From: VFMC01 sp040398525
GTDB lineage: Bacteria > Actinomycetota > Acidimicrobiia > Acidimicrobiales > Ilumatobacteraceae
Assembly: GCA_040398525.1 (NCBI GenBank)
Contig: JBBATY010000001.1
Span: 235,111-299,110, forward strand
Length of the DNA: 64,000 nucleotides
Direction of reading: 5' to 3'
The position numbers and the translations under genes were made by a program. Each line of letters opens with the position of its first letter. Position 1 is the first letter of the stretch. Positions 45,970-55,241 of the stretch are shown one piece after another. Below the pieces are notes generated by a model, which was not told the DNA's origin, ran no database searches, and saw nothing but the letters and a program-made list of their open reading frames with translations.

Positions 45970-46854
45970 TTGAGCTCACCGGAATCGAGCCGGCTCGACC
46001 GGTTCTCCCCCGAGGCGTTGTTCGCCCTGTCGGGGATCTCGCAGTACACGGGTGCGGCCATCGCCATCTCGCTGTTCGACGACCTGTCGGCCGGGACGGT
46101 GGCGCTGCTGCGCGTCATCGGCGCGGCCGCCATCCTGCTGGCGTTCACCTGGCGCCAGCAGCGGGGCTGGAGCCGACGCGACATCGGCCTGGCAGCGGTG
46201 TTCGGCGCCACGACTGCACTGATGAACGTCACGTTCTACTTCGCCATCGAGCGCATCGACCTGGGCAAGGGGGTGGTCATCGAGTTCATCGGCCCCATCG
46301 CCGTCGCCGCCGCCTTCACCCGCACCCGCCGCAACACGCTGGCCCTGCTGCTCGCCGTGATCGGTGTGGTGGTGCTCTCCGGCGTCGAGATCGACAGCGA
46401 ACCGCTCGGTCTGCTGTTCGTCTTCCTCGCCTCGGCGCTGTGGGCCGGCTACATCATGATCGGGCGGACGGTGGCCTCGCTCGACCGTGGCCTGTCGGGG
46501 CTGGCGTTGGGCATGGCCTTCGGCGTGCTGGTGCTGCTGCCCTTCGGCGCCTCCGGCCTCGGCACGGCGATCGGCCACCCGTCGTGGCTGTTGGCCGGCC
46601 TGCTGGTCGGGCTGCTGTCGAACGTGGTCGGCTACGGCATCGACCAGCACGTGCTGCGGCGCATCCCCGTGCGCCGCTTCGCGTTGTTGCTGGCGCTGTT
46701 GCCCGTGACGGCGATGATCGTCGGGGCGATCGCGCTCGATCAGATCCCCACCTGGATCGACCTGCTGGGTGCCGCGCTGGTGATCACCGGCGTGCTGATC
46801 CAAGAGCGCGAAGTGCTCACCCGCCCCGACGAGCTCGAGGTCGCCACCGCCTGA
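45970..46854 (+). CDS. EamA/RhtA-type drug/metabolite transporter
   Basis: A 294-aa membrane protein with about ten membrane helices in two EamA halves. F-Y-F-A-I-E-R-I and G-V-V-I-E-F-I-G-P are typical of RhtA-like amino-acid exporters. The TTG start 10 bp after the aldolase stop makes it the second gene of an operon, possibly exporting a product related to the aldolase. There is no strong Shine-Dalgarno, so the start is uncertain. Confidence 0.82.
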   Translation: MSSPESSRLDRFSPEALFALSGISQYTGAAIAISLFDDLSAGTVALLRVIGAAAILLAFTWRQQRGWSRRDIGLAAVFGATTALMNVTFYFAIERIDLGKGVVIEFIGPIAVAAAFTRTRRNTLALLLAVIGVVVLSGVEIDSEPLGLLFVFLASALWAGYIMIGRTVASLDRGLSGLALGMAFGVLVLLPFGASGLGTAIGHPSWLLAGLLVGLLSNVVGYGIDQHVLRRIPVRRFALLLALLPVTAMIVGAIALDQIPTWIDLLGAALVITGVLIQEREVLTRPDELEVATA

Positions 46855-46882
46855 ACGTCGGTGTCACTCGTCAGTCGACGAC

Positions 46883-46892
46883 CTGACCGAGG

Positions 46893-46896
<4 letters not shown>
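46883..46896. terminator. Small palindrome between convergent genes
   Basis: CTGACC-GA-GGTCAG overlaps the stop of the MoeB-like gene (46893-46895) in the 38-bp convergent spacer. A weak terminator at best. Confidence 0.3.
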
Positions 46897-48056
<1,160 letters not shown>

Positions 48057-48107
48057 GCCTGAAAGCCTACCGGACCGGTCGGGATTGCCTCACCGGCCGG
48101 ACGTGCC

Positions 48108-48899
48108 TCACCCGTCGGTGCCGGGCCCCGCGACGATCGCCGGCAGCAGCTCGGAGATCTGACCGAGCAGCACCGTGTCCGCGTAGCGGTCCATGCGCGT
48201 CGGCTGACCGTTGACGATCACCACCCGCGCCCCTGCTGCTCGGGCGCGTGGCACCACGTTGGCCGCTGGGAACACCGACAGCGTCGAGCCCACCGCCAGC
48301 AGCAGGTCGCACTCGTCGGCGGCGCGCATCGCCGCGTCGATCACCTCGGGCACCAACGCCTGGCCGAACGAGATCGTGTCGCTCTTCAAGATGCCGTCGT
48401 CCGGGCCGAGGATGCGGCCCTCGTCGGCACAGACCAGGCAGCTCGGGTCCGGGTCGCCGGATCGCACCCGCTCGAGGGTCTCGGCCATCGGCCGACGGTC
48501 GCCGCACGTCCAACAGCGGCTCCACCACATCGTGCCGTGCACCTCGATCACCTTCACCGGGTTGTGGCCGGCACGCTGGTGCAGCTCGTCGATGTTCTGG
48601 GTGACCAGCGCATGCAGCCGGCCGCTCCGTTCGAGCTCGACGAGCGCGCGGTGCCCTGCGTTGGGCTGCGCGTGCCATGCAGGGTTCGACACCCGGTTCT
48701 CCCACGCGGCCCTGCGCACCTCGGGGTCGGCCAGGTAGTGCTGCAGCGTCGAGGCCTTCTCGGCCGCCGGGTTGCGGGTCCACAACCCGTTGGGGCCGCG
48801 GAAGTCCGGGATGCCCGAATCGGTCGAGATGCCGGCACCGGTGAGCACCACCACCCTGGCCGACTCGGTCACCCACTGCCTGGCGAGCTCGATCGTCAC
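48108..48899 (-). CDS. NAD-dependent protein deacetylase, sirtuin
   Basis: A 263-aa SIR2 protein. G-A-G-I-S is at 21-25, Q-N-I-D at 101-104 and the catalytic H121 is in E-V-H-G-T. Zinc cysteines are C129, C132, C154 and C157. It removes acyl groups from lysines, for example on acyl-CoA synthetases, using NAD. The GTG at 48899 is preferred over an upstream ATG because CACACT (48906-48911) ends 6 nt before it. Confidence 0.92.
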   Translation of the reverse strand: MTIELARQWVTESARVVVLTGAGISTDSGIPDFRGPNGLWTRNPAAEKASTLQHYLADPEVRRAAWENRVSNPAWHAQPNAGHRALVELERSGRLHALVTQNIDELHQRAGHNPVKVIEVHGTMWWSRCWTCGDRRPMAETLERVRSGDPDPSCLVCADEGRILGPDDGILKSDTISFGQALVPEVIDAAMRAADECDLLLAVGSTLSVFPAANVVPRARAAGARVVIVNGQPTRMDRYADTVLLGQISELLPAIVAGPGTDG

Positions 48900-48994
48900 G
48901 CCGCAAGTGTGGCCCAGGTTTCCCGTCCGCCGGTGACTCGACGCCATCAGTGACGGTGTCCCCCTCGTCGCCGTCCCCGACCGCAGGAGCTGCC

Positions 48995-49609
48995 ATGCAG
49001 TCCACCATCATCGACTCCACACTCGACGAGCCGACGCTCGTCATCGTCCCCTGGCACGACGACGTCGTCGACCCGATCGGCTACGACCCGCGCTCGCCGT
49101 ATGTGGAGATGTTCTGGCTGAACGTGCTCGGCCCCACGGCCACCTGGCTGCTGCGCCGCGTGGTCGACGGCCTCGACCACTACCCCGGTGGCTACGAGCT
49201 CGACCTCGAGCAGACCGCCAAGGCGCTCGGGCTCGGCTACACCCGCGGCACGCTCAACCCCTTTGCTCGTGCGCTGCACCGCTGCGTGCTGTTCGGCGCA
49301 GCCCAACCGGTCGACGGAGGTCTCGCCGTGCGCCGCCGGCTGCCGCCCGTCAGTGCGCGCCACCTGGCCCGCATGCCCGATCACCTGCGCGATGCACATC
49401 GCGGCTGGCTGCGCGCCGCCGTCACCCACGAGGCCGAGGTGTCGAGGGCCCGCATCCTGGCGGCCGCCATGCTCGAGGCGGGCGACGCCGTCGACGCGCT
49501 CGAGCGGCAGTTGCTCGGCCTCGGCGTGCCACCTCCGGTCGCCACCGATGTGGCCACCGATGTGGCCGCCGAGGTCGTGGCCACGGCAGCCGAGGCCTCG
49601 CTAGCGTGA
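48995..49609 (+). CDS. Conserved actinobacterial hypothetical protein
   Basis: A 204-aa protein. The N-terminal half (D-P-R-S-P-Y-V-E-M-F-W-L-N-V-L-G-P; L-R-R) recalls a conserved actinobacterial family of unknown function. R-R-R-L-P-P and several basic helices follow, then an Ala/Val tail with V-A-T-D repeated. The ATG at 48995 has AGGAG at 6-nt spacing; an upstream GTG-type start in the frame lacks one. Function unknown. Confidence 0.7.
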   Translation: MQSTIIDSTLDEPTLVIVPWHDDVVDPIGYDPRSPYVEMFWLNVLGPTATWLLRRVVDGLDHYPGGYELDLEQTAKALGLGYTRGTLNPFARALHRCVLFGAAQPVDGGLAVRRRLPPVSARHLARMPDHLRDAHRGWLRAAVTHEAEVSRARILAAAMLEAGDAVDALERQLLGLGVPPPVATDVATDVAAEVVATAAEASLA

Positions 49610-49615
49610 GGGACG

Positions 49616-49795
49616 ATGCTGGCAGCCACCCTCGACGGCACGACCACGACGACGCTCGGTCAGGGCGCGGCCGTCGCCCAGGAGCATTCGGGCACCGTCA
49701 CGCTGGTGCTGGTCGCTGTGCTCGCGGTGGCCCTAGTGGTGGTGATCCGACGGGTGCGTCGCATCCGCCGCAATGGCCCCGGTCCGCTGCGCTGA
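49616..49795 (+). CDS. Small single-span membrane protein
   Basis: A 59-aa protein: a Thr-rich N-terminus, one hydrophobic helix (about 26-48), then a basic R-R-V-R-R-I-R-R tail, giving an N-out/C-in topology. No family recognised. Evidence that it is real: TAGCGT (49602-49607) ends 8 nt before the ATG, and the positive-inside pattern is clear. It overlaps no other gene and fills the gap before the convergent aminopeptidase. Confidence 0.55.
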   Translation: MLAATLDGTTTTTLGQGAAVAQEHSGTVTLVLVAVLAVALVVVIRRVRRIRRNGPGPLR

Positions 49796-49810
49796 CCGGA
49801 GTGGTGGCGC

Positions 49811-51262
49811 CTACTTGGTGCCGAAGGTGGTGGCCAGTTCGATGAGCAGACGGGTGCCGTAGCCCGTGGCGCCACGCGACATCCAGCCCTCGTCGGCGTC
49901 GACGTCCATCGGGCCGGCGATGTCGAGGTGCGCCCACGGCGTGTCGCCGACGAACTCCGACAGGAACAGCGCCGCGGTGATCGCCCCGCCGTAGGGGCCG
50001 CCGATGTTCTTCATGTCGGCGACGTTCGAGTCGAGCAACTTGCGGTACTCGCGAGCCAGGGGCAACTGCCACATCTTCTCGTCGGCCCGATCGGCCGCAG
50101 CACGCACCCGGTCGATGAACGGCTGGTCGTTGCCCAGCACACCGGCGTACTTGGGGCCGAGTGCCGCCACGCAAGCACCGGTCAGGGTGGCCAGGTCGAT
50201 GATCGCGTCGGGCTTGGCCTCGGCGGCGAGCGACAGCCCATCGGCCAGGATGAGCCGGCCCTCGGCGTCGGTGTTGTGGATCTCGGCGGTCTTGCCGTTG
50301 CGGAAGGTGAGCACGTCGCCGAGCTTGAGCGCGCTGCCCGACGGCATGTTGTCGGTGCACATCAGGTAGCCGGTGACCTGCGCCTTGCAGCCGGCGTCGC
50401 GCAGCGCACTCATCGCAGCCAGCACGGCGGCTGCACCGCTCATGTCCATCTTCATCTTGGCGTGCATGCCGTCGCTCGGCTTCAAGCTGATGCCACCCGA
50501 GTCGTACATCACACCCTTGCCGACCATGACGAGGTGGCCGGTCGGGCGCTTGGGGGTGTAGGTGAGGCGCACCATGCGCGGCGGCTCGACGCTGCCCTTG
50601 TTCACGCCGATCATGCCGCCGCAGCCCATCGCCTCGAGCTGGTCGCGGTTGAACACCTCGACCCCCAGACCGCTGGCCGCGGCCACTTCGACGGCCCGCT
50701 CGGCCATCGTGCGCGCCGTCAGGTAGGCGGGCGGGGTGTTGGCCAGGTCGCGCGCCAGCCACGTCGCGCCTGCGGTGACGACGCCGCGGTCGGCACCGGC
50801 GCGCACACCTGCGGAACGACCGGCACCGGCCACCAGCACGAGCGAGGCGAGCGGGCTCGCACCCGAGCGGTCGGTCTTCAGCCCGAGGTACTTGTAGGCC
50901 GCGAGCAGAGCGCCCTCGGCGACCGCCTGGCCCGCCGCTTCGGGGGCCACACCGGCAAGATCGGTCAACGCGGTGGCCACGACCGTGCGCTTGCCGGCAG
51001 CACGCACCAGTGCGGCAGCGGCGTTGCGCAGCCCGTTCACCCCGATGGCACCGGGCTCGCCCACACCGATGGCGATGTGGGTGGGCCCCGACGCTGCGGG
51101 CAGCACCAGCACCTGGCCCTCCTTGCCCTCGAAGCCATGGGCTGCGAGCGCGGCACGGCTGAGGCCGAGTTGGCGGGGCACGGCACCGGAGGTGGCCACC
51201 GGCACCCCGACCGCCTCGGCGGTGCGCGGGAAGGAGCGGACGACGTCGACGTTCACGTTCAT
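49811..51262 (-). CDS. pepA: Leucyl aminopeptidase (M17)
   Basis: A 483-aa M17 cytosolic aminopeptidase. The C-terminal catalytic domain has G-K-G-V-M-Y-D-S-G-G, K-M-D-M-S-G-A and the signature N-T-D-A-E-G-R-L near residue 325, which carry the two-metal site. It removes N-terminal residues from peptides. The ATG at 51262 was chosen because CAGACT (51271-51276) lies 8 nt upstream; an in-frame TTG at 51271 is less likely. Confidence 0.92.
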   Translation of the reverse strand: MNVNVDVVRSFPRTAEAVGVPVATSGAVPRQLGLSRAALAAHGFEGKEGQVLVLPAASGPTHIAIGVGEPGAIGVNGLRNAAAALVRAAGKRTVVATALTDLAGVAPEAAGQAVAEGALLAAYKYLGLKTDRSGASPLASLVLVAGAGRSAGVRAGADRGVVTAGATWLARDLANTPPAYLTARTMAERAVEVAAASGLGVEVFNRDQLEAMGCGGMIGVNKGSVEPPRMVRLTYTPKRPTGHLVMVGKGVMYDSGGISLKPSDGMHAKMKMDMSGAAAVLAAMSALRDAGCKAQVTGYLMCTDNMPSGSALKLGDVLTFRNGKTAEIHNTDAEGRLILADGLSLAAEAKPDAIIDLATLTGACVAALGPKYAGVLGNDQPFIDRVRAAADRADEKMWQLPLAREYRKLLDSNVADMKNIGGPYGGAITAALFLSEFVGDTPWAHLDIAGPMDVDADEGWMSRGATGYGTRLLIELATTFGTK

Positions 51263-51275
51263 GGTGGCCAAGTCT

Positions 51276-51308
51276 GCCGGATGCGGCAGACAACCGGCCG
51301 CATCCGGC
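51276..51308 (-). terminator. Terminator of the cobalamin adenosyltransferase gene
   Basis: GCCGGATGCGGC and GCCGCATCCGGC form a perfect 12-bp stem with a 9-nt loop. It separates the adenosyltransferase gene from the aminopeptidase, and its end overlaps the aminopeptidase -10 box. Confidence 0.65.
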
Positions 51309-51320
51309 GGGCCGACCGGC

Positions 51321-51875
51321 TCAGGCCGGAGCGACGTCGCGTGCCGCCAGGCTCGAGCCCTCGTGCCAGCGGGCCATCGTCCACAACAGGTCCGACAGCC
51401 GGTTCAGGTAGGGCACGACCTGCGAGGGCGCTGCCGCAGCGGGCAACGAGACGCGCTCGGCTCGCCGCACGACCGTGCGCGCCAGGTCGAGGTAGCCGGA
51501 CACGACGTTCTCGCCGGGCACGACGAACTGGGTGGGGTGGGTGAACTCCTCGTCGAGCGCGTCGATGGTGCGCTCGAGGCGCTCGACCATGTCGACCGAC
51601 ACGCTCGACATGCCGGGCTCGAGCTTCTCGCGGTTCTCGGGCAGCGTGGCCAGCTCGGCCATCAGCACCCAGAGGTCGCGCAGGATCGGCACCAGCAGCT
51701 CGGCCACCCGGCTGTCGTGCCCGGCATGGGCGCGGGCCAAGCCGATGACGGCCTGGGCCTCGTCGACCGTGCCGTAGGCCGTGGGCAATGTGCTGTCCTT
51801 GGCGACCCGACCGCCGTAGAACAGCCCCGTGGTCCCGTCGTCGCCAGCTTTGGTGTAGATCCGTTCACGGGGCAT
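51321..51875 (-). CDS. Cob(I)alamin adenosyltransferase, PduO type
   Basis: A 184-aa PduO-type enzyme that makes adenosylcobalamin from ATP and cob(I)alamin. The N-terminal ATP loop R-I-Y-T-K-A-G-D-D-G-T-T-G-L and the late R-T-V-V-R-R-A-E-R and Y-L-N-R-L-S-D motifs are intact. It probably feeds the methylmalonyl-CoA mutase encoded at 39193. Leaderless: TAGGTT (51882-51887) 6 nt before the ATG. Confidence 0.93.
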   Translation of the reverse strand: MPRERIYTKAGDDGTTGLFYGGRVAKDSTLPTAYGTVDEAQAVIGLARAHAGHDSRVAELLVPILRDLWVLMAELATLPENREKLEPGMSSVSVDMVERLERTIDALDEEFTHPTQFVVPGENVVSGYLDLARTVVRRAERVSLPAAAAPSQVVPYLNRLSDLLWTMARWHEGSSLAARDVAPA

Positions 51876-51899
51876 CGGGCCAACCTAGCCAGCAGCCGG

Positions 51900-53156
51900 T
51901 CAACGTGCTGTGGCGAGCGACGGCTCGACCGTCGGCGCGGCCACTCCGTCGATCACCTGACGCCAGTCGGTGGCACGACGGGCGAGGATCAGCGATCCGA
52001 TCGCCATCGACACGGCGCCCACCACATAGGCCACACGCAACGACGTGAGATCGCCCAGCGCCCCGATGAACAGCAGCCCGAAGCCGTACGAGAAGCCCAT
52101 CGAGGCCTGCATCATCGCCATCACCCGGCCGCGGCTGGCCGGCGGGGCGTCGCGCTGGATGATGGCCGAGGTGGTGACGAACATCGACGCCGCCGCGGCA
52201 CCCAGCAGCACTGCCACGGCGACGGCCGACGCAGGCGTAGGGGCCAGGGCGAACACCGTCAACACCACGCAGAGCGTGGCGGCGATCGAGGCGAGCAGCA
52301 CCGAGCGGCGGACATTGCGGCTGAGCACGGTGAGCACCACGCCACCGACGATGGCGCCGATGCCCTGGGCCGAGCTGAGCGCACCGGTGAGGCCGGTGCC
52401 TCCGCCGTGGACGGCCTGGGCGTAGATGGGCATCAGGCCCATGAACGGCACGGCGGTGATGTTGTAGACCACCAGCAGCACCACGGCGTACCAGCAGCCG
52501 GGGGTCGAGCGCAGGGCCTGCCAGCCACCGCGCAGACGTTCCGCCACGGTGCCGTCGGCGCCGAGGGGGATGAAGCGCTGGCGCACCAGCCACACCGCCG
52601 TGGCGAGCACCACGAAGGTGGCGGCATTCACCGCCACGGTCCACGCCGGGCCGATGGCCACGGCGAGCAGCGAGCCGACGACCGGGCCGACGATGCGCCC
52701 CGCGTTCCACGAATAGATGCCGAGCGACACCATGGCGACCAGTTCGTCCGGGGGTACGAGGTCGGGGATCATCGCCGAGTACGACGGAGCGCCCACCGCG
52801 CCGGCTGCGCTGGCGAGCAGGATCAGCCCGGCGAGCACCGCAGGTTCGCGCACCCCGGCGCCGAGCACGATGGCCAGCACGGTGGTGATGGCCGCCTGCA
52901 CCAGCAGGGCGTTGCGGAACACGACGCGTCGGTCGAAGCGGTCGGCCAGCAGGCCGCCGACCGGTGAGGCCAGACCCTGCGGGGCGAAGGTGGCCAGGGC
53001 GACGAGCGCCGTCTGGATGGCCGACCCGGTGTTGGCCGCCACCAGGCTGCCCACCACGATCAGCTGCACCCAGGTGCCGGTGTCCGAAACCACCGCCGCC
53101 GTCCACAGCAGCCGCACGGAGCGGTGGCGGAGAGGGCGGAAGGGATGGTTGCTCAC
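51900..53156 (-). CDS. MFS transporter (enterobactin-exporter-like)
   Basis: A 418-aa MFS_3-type permease with about 12 membrane helices. D-R-F-D-R-R in the first cytoplasmic loop is a major-facilitator signature and S-R-G-R-V-M-A recurs later. Likely drug or metabolite efflux; substrate unknown. GTG start; a TAGACT box (53167-53172) lies 10 nt upstream, slightly beyond the usual leaderless spacing, so the start is less certain. It faces away from the YceI gene. Confidence 0.85.
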   Translation of the reverse strand: MSNHPFRPLRHRSVRLLWTAAVVSDTGTWVQLIVVGSLVAANTGSAIQTALVALATFAPQGLASPVGGLLADRFDRRVVFRNALLVQAAITTVLAIVLGAGVREPAVLAGLILLASAAGAVGAPSYSAMIPDLVPPDELVAMVSLGIYSWNAGRIVGPVVGSLLAVAIGPAWTVAVNAATFVVLATAVWLVRQRFIPLGADGTVAERLRGGWQALRSTPGCWYAVVLLVVYNITAVPFMGLMPIYAQAVHGGGTGLTGALSSAQGIGAIVGGVVLTVLSRNVRRSVLLASIAATLCVVLTVFALAPTPASAVAVAVLLGAAAASMFVTTSAIIQRDAPPASRGRVMAMMQASMGFSYGFGLLFIGALGDLTSLRVAYVVGAVSMAIGSLILARRATDWRQVIDGVAAPTVEPSLATAR

Positions 53157-53279
53157 AACAAGTACCAGTCTACCGCCGCAGGGCCGTCGGCCACGGGAGC
53201 CGCCCGTCACATCGGCCCACGCCAACGCAGGTCGCCGCATGCCGTGCGACACTTGACGACCACCTCCGGAGGTATGCCG

Positions 53280-54035
53280 ATGAGCCGTTCCCGCAAGATC
53301 CTCACTGCCATCCTGGCCGTCGTCGTCCTGGTCGTCGGCGCGTTCTGCCTGTGGATCTTCGTGCTGCGCGACGACGCCCCCGACGCGCTCGGCTCGGGCG
53401 ATCTCGACGCGGCGCTCGGCACCACCACCGTGGCCGTCGTCGAGACTGCGGCCCCCACCACCGAGGCCGCAGCAACGACAGCCCCGCCGGCCACGCCCGC
53501 ACCGGAGTCGAACGACCCGAGCGGCACCTGGACCGCCACCGCCGACTCGACGCTCGGCTACCGCGTGCAAGAGGTGCTCGGCGGCGTCGACGTCGAGGCC
53601 GCAGGGCGCACCAACCAGGTCACCGGCTCGCTCACCATCGAGGGCACACAGGCCACCGCAGCCGACTTCACCGTCGACATGGCGTCGATCACCAGCGACT
53701 CCGACCGCCGCGACGGCCAGTTCCGCACGCGCATCATGACCGTCGACCAGTTCCCGACCGCCACCTTCGTGCTCACCGCGCCGATCGACTTCGGCACCGT
53801 GCCCGCCGAAGGCCAGTCGCTCACCGCCACCGCCACGGGCGACCTCACCCTGCGCGGCACCACGCGCAGCGTCACCTTCCCCGTCGAGGCCAAGTACGAA
53901 GGCGGGCGCATCGGTGTGCTCGGCAGCATCCCGATCCTGTTCAGCGACTACGCCATCCCCGACCCGTCGAACGGGTTCGCCGTGGTGAAGGACAACGGCC
54001 TGCTCGAGTTCGTGCTGGTGTTCGACCGGGCCTGA
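53280..54035 (+). CDS. Membrane-anchored YceI family protein
   Basis: A 251-aa protein with an N-terminal membrane helix (about 8-29), an Ala/Thr/Pro linker (about 45-78) and a C-terminal YceI lipocalin-like beta-barrel (about 80-251; D-R-R-D-G-Q-F, F-P-T-A-T-F, G-D-L-T-L-R-G). YceI barrels bind polyisoprenoids or amphiphiles. The second of two adjacent ATGs (53280) is preferred because GGAGG sits 7 nt upstream. Followed after 3 bp by a lipoprotein esterase gene. Confidence 0.87.
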   Translation: MSRSRKILTAILAVVVLVVGAFCLWIFVLRDDAPDALGSGDLDAALGTTTVAVVETAAPTTEAAATTAPPATPAPESNDPSGTWTATADSTLGYRVQEVLGGVDVEAAGRTNQVTGSLTIEGTQATAADFTVDMASITSDSDRRDGQFRTRIMTVDQFPTATFVLTAPIDFGTVPAEGQSLTATATGDLTLRGTTRSVTFPVEAKYEGGRIGVLGSIPILFSDYAIPDPSNGFAVVKDNGLLEFVLVFDRA

Positions 54036-54038
54036 GCC

Positions 54039-55220
54039 GTGCGCGGCGTGCGCCCCATCCGCACCGCTGCATTCGCAGCCCTGACAGCCACCCTGGTGGT
54101 CGCGTGCACCACGGGGTCGGACCCGAGCACCACGGCCAGTCCGAGCACGGTGGCATCGTCCACCTCGGAGGCTCCGGACACAGCGGCGCCGACAACGTCA
54201 GCGGCGCCACTCACCACGCCCCCGACCACGGTCGCACCGACCACCTTGACCCTGGCCTCCACGAGCGTTCCAGCGACGGCGACCACACTGCCCACCGTCG
54301 CTGCGCTGCCCTATCCCACCGGCCTGAGCGACTCGAGCCTGGACGTGAACGGTGTGGAACGCCGCTACCGCGTCCACGTGCCCGCTGGCCTCGTTCAGCC
54401 CCGCGCCGTCGTCGTCGTGCTCCACGGCGGCGGCGGCGAAGGCCTCGGCGTGGCCGACGCAGGTGAGCACCCGCTGTCGGTGTTCCGAGCCGTCGCCGAC
54501 CGCGAAGGCTTCGTCGTCGTCTACCCCGAGGGCCTGCCAGCACGCGACCGGGCGGGCAACCGCGGCTGGGTCGACTGCCGATCGGACAACACCGTCGCGA
54601 GCGGCGCCGACGACATCGCCTTCCTCGCCACGCTCACCGAGCGGGTGCGCGCCGAGTTGCGGCTCACCAGCGAACAGGTCTTCATGGCCGGCGGGTCCAA
54701 CGGCGCGCAGATGACGCTCGCCTTCGCTTTCCACCGGCCCGAGCTGGTCGGTGCGGTCGCAGCGGGTTCGGGCAACCTCCCCGAGCGCCCCCTGCCCGGG
54801 CCGTGCACGATCGGCCCCGGCAAGCCGGTGCCGATCGTCCTCGTCCACGGCACGGCCGACATCCAGATGCCCTACGACGGGGGCTGCGTCGCCGACATCG
54901 GCGGCGCCTGCAACCGCGGCCGCGTGGTCTCGGCCGAGGCGACGCGCGACCGATGGCTCGAGATCAACGGCCTCGTCGGTGTCGAACCCACCGTCAGCGT
55001 CGTCGACCTCGACCCCGGCGATGCCGGGCCGGCGAACCATCTCGTCTACGCCGGGTCGGCACCGGTCGAGTGGTGGCGCCTCGACAGCGCCGGACACACT
55101 GTTGCGAGCCGCACCGTACTGATCGAGCCGAACCGGCTCACCGGCGCACAGAACCGCGACATCGAGTTCGCCGAGGTCGCCTGGGCGTTCTTCGCCAGCC
55201 GTCTGCCACCGGCGAGCTGA
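54039..55220 (+). CDS. Lipoprotein esterase, PHB-depolymerase/feruloyl-esterase-like
   Basis: A 393-aa lipoprotein: lipobox L-V-V-A-C, a Thr/Ser-rich linker to about residue 90, then an alpha/beta hydrolase (LpqC/poly-hydroxybutyrate depolymerase family). The oxyanion motif is L-H-G-G-G-G, the nucleophile is in G-G-S-N-G-A, the acid in H-G-T-A-D and the His in D-S-A-G-H-T-V. Several cysteines may form disulfides. GTG start immediately after the YceI gene; both products sit at the cell surface. Confidence 0.85.
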   Translation: MRGVRPIRTAAFAALTATLVVACTTGSDPSTTASPSTVASSTSEAPDTAAPTTSAAPLTTPPTTVAPTTLTLASTSVPATATTLPTVAALPYPTGLSDSSLDVNGVERRYRVHVPAGLVQPRAVVVVLHGGGGEGLGVADAGEHPLSVFRAVADREGFVVVYPEGLPARDRAGNRGWVDCRSDNTVASGADDIAFLATLTERVRAELRLTSEQVFMAGGSNGAQMTLAFAFHRPELVGAVAAGSGNLPERPLPGPCTIGPGKPVPIVLVHGTADIQMPYDGGCVADIGGACNRGRVVSAEATRDRWLEINGLVGVEPTVSVVDLDPGDAGPANHLVYAGSAPVEWWRLDSAGHTVASRTVLIEPNRLTGAQNRDIEFAEVAWAFFASRLPPAS

Positions 55221-55241
55221 CTGCGGATCGACCACCCCGGT